The translations under genes were made by a program, and so were the position numbers. The notes under the pieces are model-generated. The model saw only the letters and a program-made list of their open reading frames with translations. It was not told the origin of the DNA and did no database searches. A DNA stretch of 64,000 nt. Origin: F1-120-MAGs238 sp964484185 (GTDB taxonomy: Bacteria > Planctomycetota > Phycisphaerae > Phycisphaerales > UBA1924). Location of the stretch: assembly GCA_964484185.1 (NCBI GenBank), contig CAZAEQ010000002.1:147419-211418 (forward strand), written 5' to 3'. Below, piece by piece: positions 16,621-25,872 of the stretch; the first letter of the stretch is position 1, and each line of letters begins with the position of its first letter.

Positions 16621-17865
16621 ATGAAGATCCACGAATATCAGGGGCGCGACCTTCTTTCTTCCTATGGCATTTCAGTGCCACAGGGCAAAATGATCACAGC
16701 GGCTGCAGATGCCGCGGCGGCCTATCGCGAAGTGAGCGGCGGCGTAGCGGGTGGCTTGGTGGTTGTAAAGGCACAGGTACACGCTGGCGGGCGCGGCAAG
16801 GCAGGATTTGTGAAACTGGTTCGCAGCGCTGAGGAGGCGACAACTGCGGCGACATTCATGCTGAGTAATCGCATGAAGAGCCCGCAGACGCCCGCGGAAG
16901 GGTTACAGGTTACGCGGTTGCTGATCGCAAGTGGCGTGGATATTGCGGATCGGGCCGGGGGCGGCAAGGAAGAGTTTTATCTGGCTATTACGCTTGATCG
17001 CGCCACACGCCGCAATGTGTTGATTGCATCGCGAGAAGGTGGCGTTGAAATCGAGCAGATTGCACATGACCGCCCTGAAGCGATTGTGAAAGAGCGGTTG
17101 CATCCGACAGCGGGACTTTTTCCAAGCGCTGCCAAGAAAGTGGCGTTCAATCTGGGATTCAAGGGAAAGCAGATCGGGCAGGCCGCGGACATTATGATGA
17201 AACTGGCCAAGCTGTATGTCGAGAAGGACTGCTCGCTTGCAGAGATTAACCCGTTGGTAATTACTCCAAAGAGCGAGAAGTTTCCTGATGGCCAGGTGAT
17301 CGCGATCGATGCCAAGTTCAATTTCGATGACAGCGGGCTGTTCAGGCACCCGGAATTGACGAGCATGGCGGATAATTCAGAAGAGAACCCGGCGGAACTG
17401 CGGGCCCAGCAGTTTGGGCTTTCGTATGTCGCGCTTGATGGCAATATCGGTTGTCTGGTGAATGGCGCGGGGCTGGCGATGGCGACCATGGACATCATCA
17501 AGCTTCATGGCGGCGAGCCGGCAAATTTCCTGGATGTCGGAGGTTCGGCGACTGAAGAGGCGGTGACTGAGGCCTTTGGGATCATCCTTTCGGATCATCG
17601 CTGCAAGGGGATCATGGTCAATATATTCGGCGGCATCATGCGCTGCGATGTGATCGCCCAGGGCATTGTGAACGCCGCGAGCAAGTTCAAGAACCCGGAT
17701 AACTCGATTGGCTTCAAGGTGCCGCTGGTTGTGCGTCTTGAAGGGACCAATGTGCAGGCGGGTCGCAAGTTGCTTGAGGATGCCAAGAGCAAGATTCCAA
17801 CCATGCAGGCGGCGACAGACCTGTCCGATGCGGCGAAAAAAGTGTGCGCTGCGGTCGGAGTCTGA
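16621..17865 (+). CDS. sucC: Succinyl-CoA ligase (ADP-forming) beta subunit
   Basis: TCA-cycle enzyme subunit binding nucleotide and succinate. Visible features are the ATP-grasp start MKIHEYQGRDLLSSYGISVP, VVKAQVHAGGRGKAG (nucleotide loop), the Mg ligand region LAEINPLVIT, IDAKFNFDD, and the C-terminal CoA-ligase domain NGAGLAMATMDIIKLHGGEP, then NFLDVGGSATEEAV and VNIFGGIMRCDVIAQGI. A length of 414 is close to normal (388). The alpha subunit gene sucD, usually just downstream, is not in the window; a strong terminator follows instead. Confidence 0.95.
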   Translation: MKIHEYQGRDLLSSYGISVPQGKMITAAADAAAAYREVSGGVAGGLVVVKAQVHAGGRGKAGFVKLVRSAEEATTAATFMLSNRMKSPQTPAEGLQVTRLLIASGVDIADRAGGGKEEFYLAITLDRATRRNVLIASREGGVEIEQIAHDRPEAIVKERLHPTAGLFPSAAKKVAFNLGFKGKQIGQAADIMMKLAKLYVEKDCSLAEINPLVITPKSEKFPDGQVIAIDAKFNFDDSGLFRHPELTSMADNSEENPAELRAQQFGLSYVALDGNIGCLVNGAGLAMATMDIIKLHGGEPANFLDVGGSATEEAVTEAFGIILSDHRCKGIMVNIFGGIMRCDVIAQGIVNAASKFKNPDNSIGFKVPLVVRLEGTNVQAGRKLLEDAKSKIPTMQAATDLSDAAKKVCAAVGV

Positions 17866-17880
17866 ACCACTAAATTACAA

Positions 17881-17920
17881 AAGGCCGAGGCGATTGCTTG
17901 CCTCGGCCTTCTTTATTTTT
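17881..17920 (+). terminator. Rho-independent terminator after sucC
   Basis: A perfect 11-base-pair stem, AAGGCCGAGGC (17881-17891) and GCCTCGGCCTT (17900-17910), has an 8-base loop and is followed by CTTTATTTTT. It lies 15 bases after the sucC stop. Confidence 0.93.
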
Positions 17921-17946
17921 GAATCGAACCTGCTTCAAGCCCAGTT

Positions 17947-18201
17947 TCAGGCAGCTCGCGGACCATCATCGGTGCGAGACAGGAACGGGCGGAAGATTTC
18001 ATCGTTCTGGCGGGCTGCCTCTGCCATCAATTCGTCTACCCGGGCAAAGGCTCGCTCGACGTTCTCAACCGAATCCAGCTCATCGACATCGCGTGCCCGG
18101 GCAGCGCGGTTGTTCATCAACTGACGAACGGCGTTGACGGGGAACGGGAGAGGATCCAGTTCTTCCCGTGTGTCGGCCGGGTGCAATTTCAATAGTCGCA
18201 T
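17947..18201 (-). CDS. Small helical hypothetical protein
   Basis: An 84-residue soluble protein, mostly helical and acidic (VDELDSVENVERAFARVDEL is a likely amphipathic helix), with a basic N-terminus MRLLKLHPADTREE. No family was recognised. It ends just past the sucC terminator, facing it, and no other gene competes for the stretch. Confidence 0.5.
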   Translation of the reverse strand: MRLLKLHPADTREELDPLPFPVNAVRQLMNNRAARARDVDELDSVENVERAFARVDELMAEAARQNDEIFRPFLSRTDDGPRAA

Positions 18202-18528
18202 ACGTGTCCTTCCCTAGACTCGCCGCCGATGTGTTACCCGAAGGGTCCTGGCAGCGAAAGACCTTCAAGAGGTCATATCGACACCTTACCAAAGCCTCTT
18301 GGGGATACTTCCTGCATCGCCTGAACTTGCTTTGCCAACCCTTGTCAGAACCGGCAGAACTCGTACAGCTTCCCGAAATTGGCAACTCCACCAGACTCCG
18401 AGAACCAGATTGGACCGTTCAAAGGCCCATTCGTGACTTCCATATCGGCATGCAGGGTCCGAACTTCAATTTTTGATGGGGGGAAGAATAACCTATTTTG
18501 TAGTCCGATAATGATTTCGGCAATTATC
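18202..18528. other. Non-coding gap upstream of the small helical gene
   Basis: These 327 bases lie between the start of the 84-residue gene and the stop of plsY. I see no convincing gene. The open frames here lack family features and a plausible ribosome site. A weak hairpin GACCT-TCAAG-AGGTC lies at about 18261-18275. The 18470-18530 part is AT-rich with a run of G (TTTTGATGGGGGG), with nothing assignable. Confidence 0.4.
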
Positions 18529-19206
18529 CTACAGCTTTGCGACTGGAACGGACACCTTGGTCTCAGTTCCCGCACGGAGGCGCGCGATATTTGCGCGGTG
18601 AGCTGCGATCACGACCGTTGCCATTGCCAGAGCCACCAGAATAAACGGCCACCCGATTTGTATCGCCCGATTCGGATCGTTGTTGGTTTCCCAGATGATG
18701 TAGCCAATGAGCGTGTAAATCGGAAGCATTGCCGCACCGACGATCGAACCAACGCTGACGTAGTGGAAGCGCCAGACCATGATCAACCATGTGAGGAAGA
18801 CAGTGGCCATGGGGAGCGTCATTGCTGGCCAGAAACCAAGGCAAACTCCCAGCGAAGTTGCAACACCCTTACCGCCCTTGAAATTGAGCCAGGGGCAGAA
18901 GATATGTCCGAGCACCGCGGCGAACCCTACGCCCAGCCAACTGAAGGCAAGAGGCACTGGCATCTCGCGCGTTCCGATGGTTTGAGCCAGCGTGCCTGAA
19001 AATACTACAGGAACAAAGCCTTTGAGTGCATCGAAGATCATGCAGCCGATGCCCCACTTTCGCCCCAAAACGCGCCCGACATTGGTCGCGCCAATGTTGC
19101 CCGAGCCCTGAGAGCGGATATCTATGCCGCGGAATCTAGCGACAATGAGTCCGGTCGGAATTGAGCCGGAGAGGAAAGCGATGATGTACATCCACCAAGG
19201 AACCAT
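18529..19206 (-). CDS. plsY: Glycerol-3-phosphate acyltransferase PlsY
   Basis: Inner-membrane enzyme transferring an acyl group from acyl-phosphate to glycerol-3-phosphate, the first step of phospholipid synthesis. The three active-site loops are visible: SGSIPTGLIVARFRGIDIRS, then GSGNIGATNVGRVLG (residues 35-49); DALKGFVPV; and FNFKGGKGVATSLGV-type LNFKGGKGVATSLGV. Five or more hydrophobic helices span the 225 residues. It is a single gene. Its start is 40 bases from the 3' end of the SpoIIE-type phosphatase gene. Confidence 0.95.
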   Translation of the reverse strand: MVPWWMYIIAFLSGSIPTGLIVARFRGIDIRSQGSGNIGATNVGRVLGRKWGIGCMIFDALKGFVPVVFSGTLAQTIGTREMPVPLAFSWLGVGFAAVLGHIFCPWLNFKGGKGVATSLGVCLGFWPAMTLPMATVFLTWLIMVWRFHYVSVGSIVGAAMLPIYTLIGYIIWETNNDPNRAIQIGWPFILVALAMATVVIAAHRANIARLRAGTETKVSVPVAKL

Positions 19207-19245
19207 GGGCGGATGATAGAAAGTTCTTAGGCGGCGGGCAGGCTA

Positions 19246-21009
19246 TCAGCCTTTGACTTTGAGAACAACCATTGTTTCATCGTCAGCGCGGGTGGTCAGA
19301 CCGGTAAAGCGGCGAAGTTCCCATTGAATGAGATCGACCAGACGCTGGGCGCCGGCATCGGGTTCGGCGTTCAGGATCCGCAGGACCGAGGTGCGAAGAC
19401 GGACTCGGCCAAAGCGTTCGCTGGTGAAGTTGCGGGCATCGGTGATTCCATCGGTGTAATTCACCAGGACATCGCCGGGGTGAAGGTCGTAGATGCCGCG
19501 CTGGTAGCGTTGGTGGGCATCGACGCCGACGGCCATGCCGCCAACGCCAAGTTCATCGACATCGGAATCGACGATTGGCCGGCGCGAACCATCTGGCTGG
19601 GGCGGATTGACGCGGACGATCAGCGGCGGTTCGTGGCCCGCTGAGCAGTAGGTCAGGCGAAGTTTGAGTGGATCAATGACGCCGTACCAGACAGTGGCGA
19701 ATTCGCTGGCGTGCGTATCGCGGCACATGGCGGTGTTGACACGTGCCATGACTTCATCAATGTCGTAGAGGTCTTGCACAAAGGCGCGGAGCGAGGCCCG
19801 CACACCGGACATGAGAAGCGCGGCGGCAACGCCCTTGCCAGACACATCGCCGATGGCGATTCCCAGGTGGCCGTTGATTTCGAAAGTGTCGTAGAAGTCG
19901 CCGCCGAGTTCGAGCGAAGGAGTGTATTTGGCAGCGACATCGAGACGCGGAAGTGTGGGAGCGGTGCGCGGAAGCATGCGACGCTGGACATCGGCGGCGA
20001 GGGCGAGTTGGCGCTGAGCGCGGCGTTCTTCTTCCTGAAAGCGCATCAAGCGAGACTGTTCGATTGCGACCGCAGCTTGCTCGGCAATTGATTTGAGGAG
20101 CCGCTTTTCCTGTTCAGTGAATGTGCGCGGGGTGCGGGAATAGAGGCGAATAACGCCAATCGGATGATTCTGGAAGATCAGGCCTGCGTTGATAGCAGCT
20201 GACAGACCCTCGTTTGCAACACGGTCAGTAATAAGCACGCGCGGGTCTTTGAGCAGATCGTGAGATGTGACCACTTCGCCCTTAAGCGCTAGAGAATCAA
20301 AGAGACGGTCTTTACTTACTGGAAGCGGACATCGAAGCCATTCGCTTGAAAGTCCTCGCCAGGCGATGTGTTTGAGATCTGCTTCATCGGTTGAGAGCAC
20401 TCCATCTGCATCTTCTTTGAGCAAGACGATGTTGCCTGCATCGAGGAACAAGACATCGAGAGCGGAATCAAGCGCCATCGACATGATGCGATCAACGCTG
20501 TCGGCGCGGGAGAGCATCGCGTTGAGCTTGTGAAGCGCAGAAAGCTCGCGGACGCGATCTTTCAATTCGCTCTCAAAGCCGATCAGTTCGGCCGAAGCGC
20601 GGCTTAACAACTCGACCACGCGATGGAGCCCAGAGCGGGCATCGGTGGTGAGAAGCGGCTCGCCGGGACGGATGACAAGCGAGCCAATTGTGTCCGAGCC
20701 AAGTTTCAGCGGAAAGTAAGTGGCGGCCGGATCTGCACCTTGACCATCTTCAAATGCCTGCCACGACTTGCCGCCACCATGTGCGGGCTTTATGAGTCTT
20801 CCTTTGGAATCACGCAGTTCTACAGACACGCCGGTGAGGCGCGTGAGTTCACTGACGAGCGAGGCCAGTGAACCATCGGTCATGAAATCGGTAACATCAG
20901 GATCGGAGGCAACCGGAGGGTTCGGCACTGCGGGGCTGACATGCGATGGAACCTCGACCTGAAGCGGGGCCGGGGACGTAAGTGAGGAGTTGGGCGGGTT
21001 GGTTGACAT
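19246..21009 (-). CDS. SpoIIE-type PP2C phosphatase with GAF domains
   Basis: A 587-residue regulator, starting at ATG 21009 (a TTG at 21021 is less likely). The N-terminal region (45-145) looks like a GAF or PocR-type sensor (VSELTRLTGVSVELRDSKGR). A second GAF domain occupies about 160-330 (LSRADSVDRIMSMALDSALD). A short coiled-coil linker (EEERRAQRQLALAADVQRRM) leads to the PP2C SpoIIE domain, with metal residues in LGGDFYDTF, IGDVSGKGVAAALLM and NYTDGITDARN. This architecture dephosphorylates anti-sigma-factor antagonists in partner-switching. No such partner genes are adjacent. Confidence 0.92.
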   Translation of the reverse strand: MSTNPPNSSLTSPAPLQVEVPSHVSPAVPNPPVASDPDVTDFMTDGSLASLVSELTRLTGVSVELRDSKGRLIKPAHGGGKSWQAFEDGQGADPAATYFPLKLGSDTIGSLVIRPGEPLLTTDARSGLHRVVELLSRASAELIGFESELKDRVRELSALHKLNAMLSRADSVDRIMSMALDSALDVLFLDAGNIVLLKEDADGVLSTDEADLKHIAWRGLSSEWLRCPLPVSKDRLFDSLALKGEVVTSHDLLKDPRVLITDRVANEGLSAAINAGLIFQNHPIGVIRLYSRTPRTFTEQEKRLLKSIAEQAAVAIEQSRLMRFQEEERRAQRQLALAADVQRRMLPRTAPTLPRLDVAAKYTPSLELGGDFYDTFEINGHLGIAIGDVSGKGVAAALLMSGVRASLRAFVQDLYDIDEVMARVNTAMCRDTHASEFATVWYGVIDPLKLRLTYCSAGHEPPLIVRVNPPQPDGSRRPIVDSDVDELGVGGMAVGVDAHQRYQRGIYDLHPGDVLVNYTDGITDARNFTSERFGRVRLRTSVLRILNAEPDAGAQRLVDLIQWELRRFTGLTTRADDETMVVLKVKG

Positions 21010-21142
21010 GATCTTGTGCAATCGTTGACTAGATAAGCCCAGAAGTCGCTTGCAAGCGGTTCAGAATCGAACAAATTGCTATCAGGTTAGAAGGTTTTAT
21101 AGAACAAATGGCCTATTGGCCGACATTCTCGGATGCTTGTGG

Positions 21143-22750
21143 TTATCGGGCGTTCCAGAGTACATTGAGAAGCTCGACCAGTCTGGCCTCTGCAACTGCC
21201 TCAGGAGAGTCTTTTGGAAGCGTGGCCGCATACTTCTCCAATGAACCTAAGCCAGCGGCGAGGTCGGCTTTTCCCTCTTCGCCACACTGGCGACCAAGAT
21301 ACGCAAGTACTAACGCAGTGTCGGGCGTGGCGCCATCGGCAACCTGGCCCCGCAGCTTTTCACGAAGTGCTCCCACTCGATCCTGGCCACCCATCAACTT
21401 CAGGTCGTAGGTCATTCCCAAGACTTCAGGATGTTCCATAATCAGACGCCGAAGATTCATTCCAGCAGAGACTTTCATCCCCGCGCCAATCTGGGAATGC
21501 AACCGCCCCACCATCGCCGACAGATCACCGGCCCGTGAGTTGAGCGCCAGCGCGTAGCGTTCCTCGGCATCAAAGAAACGCTGAGAGGTCAGCAGCTTTT
21601 CTCCCTCGGTCATGTACTTGCTGTAAAGATCGGCCGGAGCCGGGGTCTTTAAGATTGGTATCAGAGTGTCAGCTTTCGCCCCGGCGTCTTTGATAGCCGC
21701 GAGAGTGTTTCTATCAAGTTGGGGGACCGGCATTGGGATGGAAGGCGTTGTGCCTGTGGGTGTTGTGCCTGGCGGGGGTGCATCTTTCACCAGTGGCCGC
21801 GTCGCCTTGCGGGGAAGCAAGGCATTTCGAATTTCTGACAACTGCCTGTCGATCGAACCCAGAGGATCGGTCGCGGTCGGCTGAGTTGTATCCGCGGGTT
21901 TGGAGTTGTCTTTTTCAGTCGCTTTTTCATTGGCCTTTTCGAGGCTTTTTTTCAGGCGATCGCGACTTTGATCAAAAGGCGATATGCCCAAATCAAAGGT
22001 CAAATCAAGCGGTTGCGATGCGCCTGGAACCGCGGCATTGGCGCCTTTATTACTTGCTTGTTCCTTTGCCGCGTTTGTTGCGGCAGTCCATGGTTGATAG
22101 TGAAGACCGGTGAGCCCACTTGCAAAGAGCCGCTCGTAGGTTCCTGCGGTTGGTTGACGCATCCCAATGACCGCGGGGCGAAGCGTGCGTTCTGCGGCGA
22201 ATGTTGCGCTTGAACGCAAGGAACCAGTAATGAGCGAAGCCTCTGGATGTATTGATTCAACGGGCCGCGCGATCGCCCCCTCGCCACGATTGACGATCTG
22301 ACCTGGAATTGCAGCTACGTTTCCAGAGGTCATCGAGAACTGGTACTGCAAAGAGTCGATGCCGCGGATTCCGACACCAGCTGCACCCGAAGCAAGTGAA
22401 TCGCGACGGAACGCAAAGAGATCATCGGAGCCGAGCCGGCCGCGGAAGTCCATGGGGTCTGTGTAGCCGGCATTGCCGCGGAATGCGACGCCGCCGGGGG
22501 CGTTGCCGGTGATGATGGCATTGCGAAAGCGTACTTCCGCGGCGATATCCCGATAGGTCCCAGGCGCGGGCGTTCCAGTCCCAGGGACGCGAAGATCGCG
22601 CTGCAAGCCGGGGCTGTTGTGCTGCAGGCCTGGACTATTTTTTTGCAAACCAGTGCCGTCACCCAAGGGGCTGTTTTGAGCAAGCGTACTGGATGCGAAA
22701 CCGGCGATGAACGCCAGTGCAAGGGCAGAGGTTTTGAAAGTGGTGGACAT
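21143..22750 (-). CDS. Secreted hypothetical protein with short N-terminal repeats
   Basis: A 535-residue protein with a signal peptide (TSALALAFIAGFASSTLAQ). Right after cleavage comes a short repeat region (LQKNSPGLQHNSPGLQRDLR). The middle is Ala/Gly/Pro-rich with a Lys-rich helix (LKKSLEKANEKATEKDNSK). The C-terminal third (about 355-535) is helical and TPR-like (AEERYALALNSRAGDLSAMV). No named family was recognised. It lies 81 bases downstream of purK on the same strand, with no evidence of a functional link. Confidence 0.6.
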   Translation of the reverse strand: MSTTFKTSALALAFIAGFASSTLAQNSPLGDGTGLQKNSPGLQHNSPGLQRDLRVPGTGTPAPGTYRDIAAEVRFRNAIITGNAPGGVAFRGNAGYTDPMDFRGRLGSDDLFAFRRDSLASGAAGVGIRGIDSLQYQFSMTSGNVAAIPGQIVNRGEGAIARPVESIHPEASLITGSLRSSATFAAERTLRPAVIGMRQPTAGTYERLFASGLTGLHYQPWTAATNAAKEQASNKGANAAVPGASQPLDLTFDLGISPFDQSRDRLKKSLEKANEKATEKDNSKPADTTQPTATDPLGSIDRQLSEIRNALLPRKATRPLVKDAPPPGTTPTGTTPSIPMPVPQLDRNTLAAIKDAGAKADTLIPILKTPAPADLYSKYMTEGEKLLTSQRFFDAEERYALALNSRAGDLSAMVGRLHSQIGAGMKVSAGMNLRRLIMEHPEVLGMTYDLKLMGGQDRVGALREKLRGQVADGATPDTALVLAYLGRQCGEEGKADLAAGLGSLEKYAATLPKDSPEAVAEARLVELLNVLWNAR

Positions 22751-22831
22751 AAGGCCTCCGATCCAATTCGGCGAGAGCGCGGAATCCGCGCACTTTGCCT
22801 ACTTGGTAGACGCTTCATATCGGCTGAAGGT

Positions 22832-23929
22832 TCACGATTCGGAGAGTTTGAGGAGGGCAACTACCTGTTTGGAGGTCAGGGAAACATCCGCGCCGACGAA
22901 AGTGACATGGCCGAGTTTGCGGCCTTCGCGCGGTTCCTTGCCATAAAGATGGATGTTTGCGCCAGGAAGACCCGCCAGGAGTGCAGGAGATGGATGACTG
23001 CCTATGAGATTCACCATCGCCGCGTGACCGCGGGACGAGGAATCACCAAGCGAGAGGCCCATGATCGCACGAATGTGGTTTTCAAATTGGCTTGTGACGG
23101 CACCTTCGATGGTCCAGTGGCCGGTGTTGTGGACTCTTGGTGCAAACTCATTTGGGACCAGCTTGACACCCTCGGGAGTGTGGATTTCGAACATTTCAAT
23201 CGCGAGCGTGCCGCAGTAATCGAGTTTTTCGAGAAGTGCGGCAATTCGATCGCGGGCGAACTTCTCAACTTCACGTGAAACAAGGGCAGGGGCCTGAGAG
23301 AGAGAGAGGATGCCGCTGGTATGGGTGTTTTCGACGATTGAATAAAAGACGGTGTTTGCACGAGAGCGGCAGGCGATGATGGAAAGCTCTCGGGAGAATG
23401 GCACGAACGATTCAAGAATTGCTTCGCGGCAGCCAATTGCCGTCCATGCAGCGGCAGCATCATCTGCAGAGCGCAGGACCGCTTGACCCTTGCCGTCATA
23501 TCCGCCGCGACGACACTTGAGCACTGAGGGGACGCCAATTCTGGCAATTGCAGCGGCGAGATCTGCCGGGTTGTTCACTAGCGCAAATGGGGGCACATCG
23601 AAGCCGATTTCTGTGAAGATCGCTTTTTCTGCGGCACGGTCCTGACCTGTCGTCAGCGATTTGACGTTGGGGTGTGTCTTTACACGCGCTGCACAAAACT
23701 CGAGCGTCTCTGCGGGAACATTCTCAAATTCAAAAGTGCAAACATCCAGGCCTTCAGAAAAACGGGCAAGCGCCTCAAAATCGTTCCAAGGCGCGTTTAC
23801 ACACTCACCCACCGCAGAGGCTGGGCCGCCGGGCACCGGGTCATAGAAACGAAAGCGGGCACCGAGGCTGATTCCAGCCTGGCCCAGCATTTGCCCGAGT
23901 TGTCCGGCACCGAGTACACCGATGAGCAT
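22832..23929 (-). CDS. purK: N5-carboxyaminoimidazole ribonucleotide synthase PurK
   Basis: ATP-grasp enzyme of purine synthesis making N5-CAIR from AIR and bicarbonate. The start is the ATG at 23929, giving IGVLGAGQLGQMLGQAGISL, the standard dinucleotide-binding start. The longer frame to 24046 adds a low-complexity leader and is not supported. Family blocks seen are DVCTFEFENVPAETL, CRRGGYDGKGQAVLR, ESFVPFSRELSII and VNEFAPRVHNTGHWTIEG-type PNEFAPRVHNTGHW. The length of 365 is normal. purE lies on the same strand 1.3 kb away, separated by the serpin gene on the other strand. Confidence 0.95.
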   Translation of the reverse strand: MLIGVLGAGQLGQMLGQAGISLGARFRFYDPVPGGPASAVGECVNAPWNDFEALARFSEGLDVCTFEFENVPAETLEFCAARVKTHPNVKSLTTGQDRAAEKAIFTEIGFDVPPFALVNNPADLAAAIARIGVPSVLKCRRGGYDGKGQAVLRSADDAAAAWTAIGCREAILESFVPFSRELSIIACRSRANTVFYSIVENTHTSGILSLSQAPALVSREVEKFARDRIAALLEKLDYCGTLAIEMFEIHTPEGVKLVPNEFAPRVHNTGHWTIEGAVTSQFENHIRAIMGLSLGDSSSRGHAAMVNLIGSHPSPALLAGLPGANIHLYGKEPREGRKLGHVTFVGADVSLTSKQVVALLKLSES

Positions 23930-24056
23930 GGGCACAGGATAACCCGGTGGCGGATGCGGCAGGGGCGATGCGACACTTCCATGCCACGTATCTGTAACAA
24001 TCCGAGAAAGGTCGTCCAGGACCGAACTTCTCGTTTCGGCATGCATCTAATTCCAC

Positions 24057-25262
24057 ATGCTGACTACTTCCACAGCCATCGTTGCCGCCGTGCTTGCTGT
24101 TTCGCCCGCCAAGACCGATCCGGCCGCGGCCAAGTCGCTCGGAACCGCCTCTGAACAATTCACTGTTGACCTGCTCAAAGTGCTTAGGCAAGACAAGGGA
24201 AATACATTTTTCTCGCCGTACTCGATTCAGACAGCGATGTGGATGGCTGGCAGCGGCGGAAAGGGCGCAACACAGGATGAGATTCGCAAGGGTCTTCATC
24301 TGGGCAAAGATGCGAACAGAGCCTTCAGCGAGCTCAGCGAGATACTCAAACGCGCAACAACAGAAAAGAAGCCGGACTGGGCAGATGACAGTTGGAAACC
24401 ACTGACGGTTCGGAGCGCCAATCGGCTATGGCATTCCGATGGCTTCACGATTCATAAGTCGTACACGACCATGCTGAAACAGGATTTCTCGGCCGATGCT
24501 GAAGAGGTGCATTTTCAGAATCCATCCAAGGCGGCCAAGACAATCAACTCCTGGATCAGCGATGCCACTGAAAAGCGAATTCCGAACTTGCTTTCCCCAA
24601 CAGCAATTCCGCCGCAGGGCCTGATACTCACCAACGCTGTATATTTCAAAGGGAAATGGGGGCATGAGTTTTCGACGCTCAAGAGCGTGAAATTCACCAC
24701 CGGCGACGGCAAAGAGATCACGCCCGAAGGGATGATGAACAGTTCAGGCTATGAGTACCAGAAACTCAACAGCGCGCAGGTTGTGCGGCTGTATTACCAG
24801 GGCGATGCCTCAATGACCATCATACTTCCCGATACGGGAAAATTTGAGAAAGTGCTGGAGAAGCTGGAGCTGTCAACCATCAAGCCCACCATGATTGGTC
24901 GCGACATTGTCGTCACCATGCCCAAGTTCAAGACCAGTCAGCATTCGAGCATTGCGCCGGCACTGCAAAAACTCGGGATCACCACAGCATTTGACTCATC
25001 GAATGCAGATTTCACCGGGATTACCGACATGAAGCCCGCGTACATTTCTGATGTCATTCACGCGGCCAACATTGATGTTGATCAATATGGGACTGAGGCG
25101 GCCGCTGCTACCGCGGTCATGATGACCGTTGGTGCGCCCGCAGGCGCGCCCCCCAAGCCACTTTACTTTACTGTTGACCGCCCGTTCATTTTCTACATTT
25201 CCAACACGAACAGCGGCACGATTCTCTTCGCCGGAATCATCACCGATCCAACCGCCAAATAG
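24057..25262 (+). CDS. Bacterial serpin (serine protease inhibitor)
   Basis: A 401-residue serpin, the suicide inhibitor fold. A short hydrophobic N-terminus (LTTSTAIVAAVLAVSPAKT) suggests export. Family blocks are NTFFSPYSIQTAMWMAGSGG, ANRLWHSDGFTI, LTNAVYFKGKWG and VDRPFIFYISNTNSGTILFA. The reactive-centre hinge is GTEAAAAT (345-352), the small-residue pattern expected of inhibitory members. Counting from the hinge, P1-P1' falls near G359-A360, in the sequence VMMTVGAPAG; small or hydrophobic residues suggest an elastase- or subtilisin-like target. It sits between purK and purE on the opposite strand. No cognate protease is adjacent. Confidence 0.93.
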   Translation: MLTTSTAIVAAVLAVSPAKTDPAAAKSLGTASEQFTVDLLKVLRQDKGNTFFSPYSIQTAMWMAGSGGKGATQDEIRKGLHLGKDANRAFSELSEILKRATTEKKPDWADDSWKPLTVRSANRLWHSDGFTIHKSYTTMLKQDFSADAEEVHFQNPSKAAKTINSWISDATEKRIPNLLSPTAIPPQGLILTNAVYFKGKWGHEFSTLKSVKFTTGDGKEITPEGMMNSSGYEYQKLNSAQVVRLYYQGDASMTIILPDTGKFEKVLEKLELSTIKPTMIGRDIVVTMPKFKTSQHSSIAPALQKLGITTAFDSSNADFTGITDMKPAYISDVIHAANIDVDQYGTEAAAATAVMMTVGAPAGAPPKPLYFTVDRPFIFYISNTNSGTILFAGIITDPTAK

Positions 25263-25265
25263 GGT

Positions 25266-25781
25266 CTATTTGCCGCGGGGATCGCGGTGTTGCAATACTT
25301 CCTCTGTGCGTTTGGTTCGCATTTGAGTCAGTCGCGCAAGGACTCCAGAGTCGCTCAATCCCAGAATAGATGCAGCCAGCAGCGCTGCGTTGATAGCGCC
25401 TGCCTTGCCAATGGCAAGCGTTCCAACCGGAACGCCGCCGGGCATCTGAACGATCGAAAGCAGCGAGTCCATTCCGTGAAGGGTCTTGCTCTCGACGGGA
25501 ACTCCCAGCACCGGGAGCATGGTTTTGCTCGAGCACATTCCCGGCAGGTGCGCTGCGCCGCCTGCGCCCGCGATGATGACTTTCAAGCCGCGGGATTGAG
25601 CGGTAGATGCGTACTCAAAGAGCCAATCGGGGGTTCGATGTGCGGACACCACCTGGCATTCGTGGGGAATATCGAGTTCGGCGAGCGTCTCACTGGCGTG
25701 CTGCATGGTGTCCCAGTCTGACTGAGAACCCATGATGACACCGACAACCGGCCCGGCCGAGATAGTTTTTTTCTGATTCAT
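25266..25781 (-). CDS. purE: N5-CAIR mutase PurE
   Basis: Class I PurE, converting N5-CAIR to CAIR, the step after PurK. The start is the ATG at 25781 (MNQKKTISAGPVVGVIMGSQ); the frame upstream belongs to the opposite-strand SPFH gene region. Signatures are GSQSDWDTM, VVSAHRTPDWLFEYA, IAGAGGAAHLPGM and VQMPGGVPVGTLAIGKAGAINAA-type GGVPVGTLAIGKAGA. It has 171 residues, normal for the class. It converges on the serpin gene, with 3 bases between the two stops. Confidence 0.95.
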   Translation of the reverse strand: MNQKKTISAGPVVGVIMGSQSDWDTMQHASETLAELDIPHECQVVSAHRTPDWLFEYASTAQSRGLKVIIAGAGGAAHLPGMCSSKTMLPVLGVPVESKTLHGMDSLLSIVQMPGGVPVGTLAIGKAGAINAALLAASILGLSDSGVLARLTQMRTKRTEEVLQHRDPRGK

Positions 25782-25872
25782 TCGAACGATTATATCAATT
25801 GAAGGAAGCACGCGCGGCCACACGACGAAGCTGAAGCAAGTACAATGGCGCGATTGCAACTGAAATACGCGG

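Noticed and set aside
23930..24046. Longer N-terminus for PurK
   Set aside because: The extra 39 residues are low-complexity with no family match, and PurK starts with the IGVLGAGQLGQM block at 23929.
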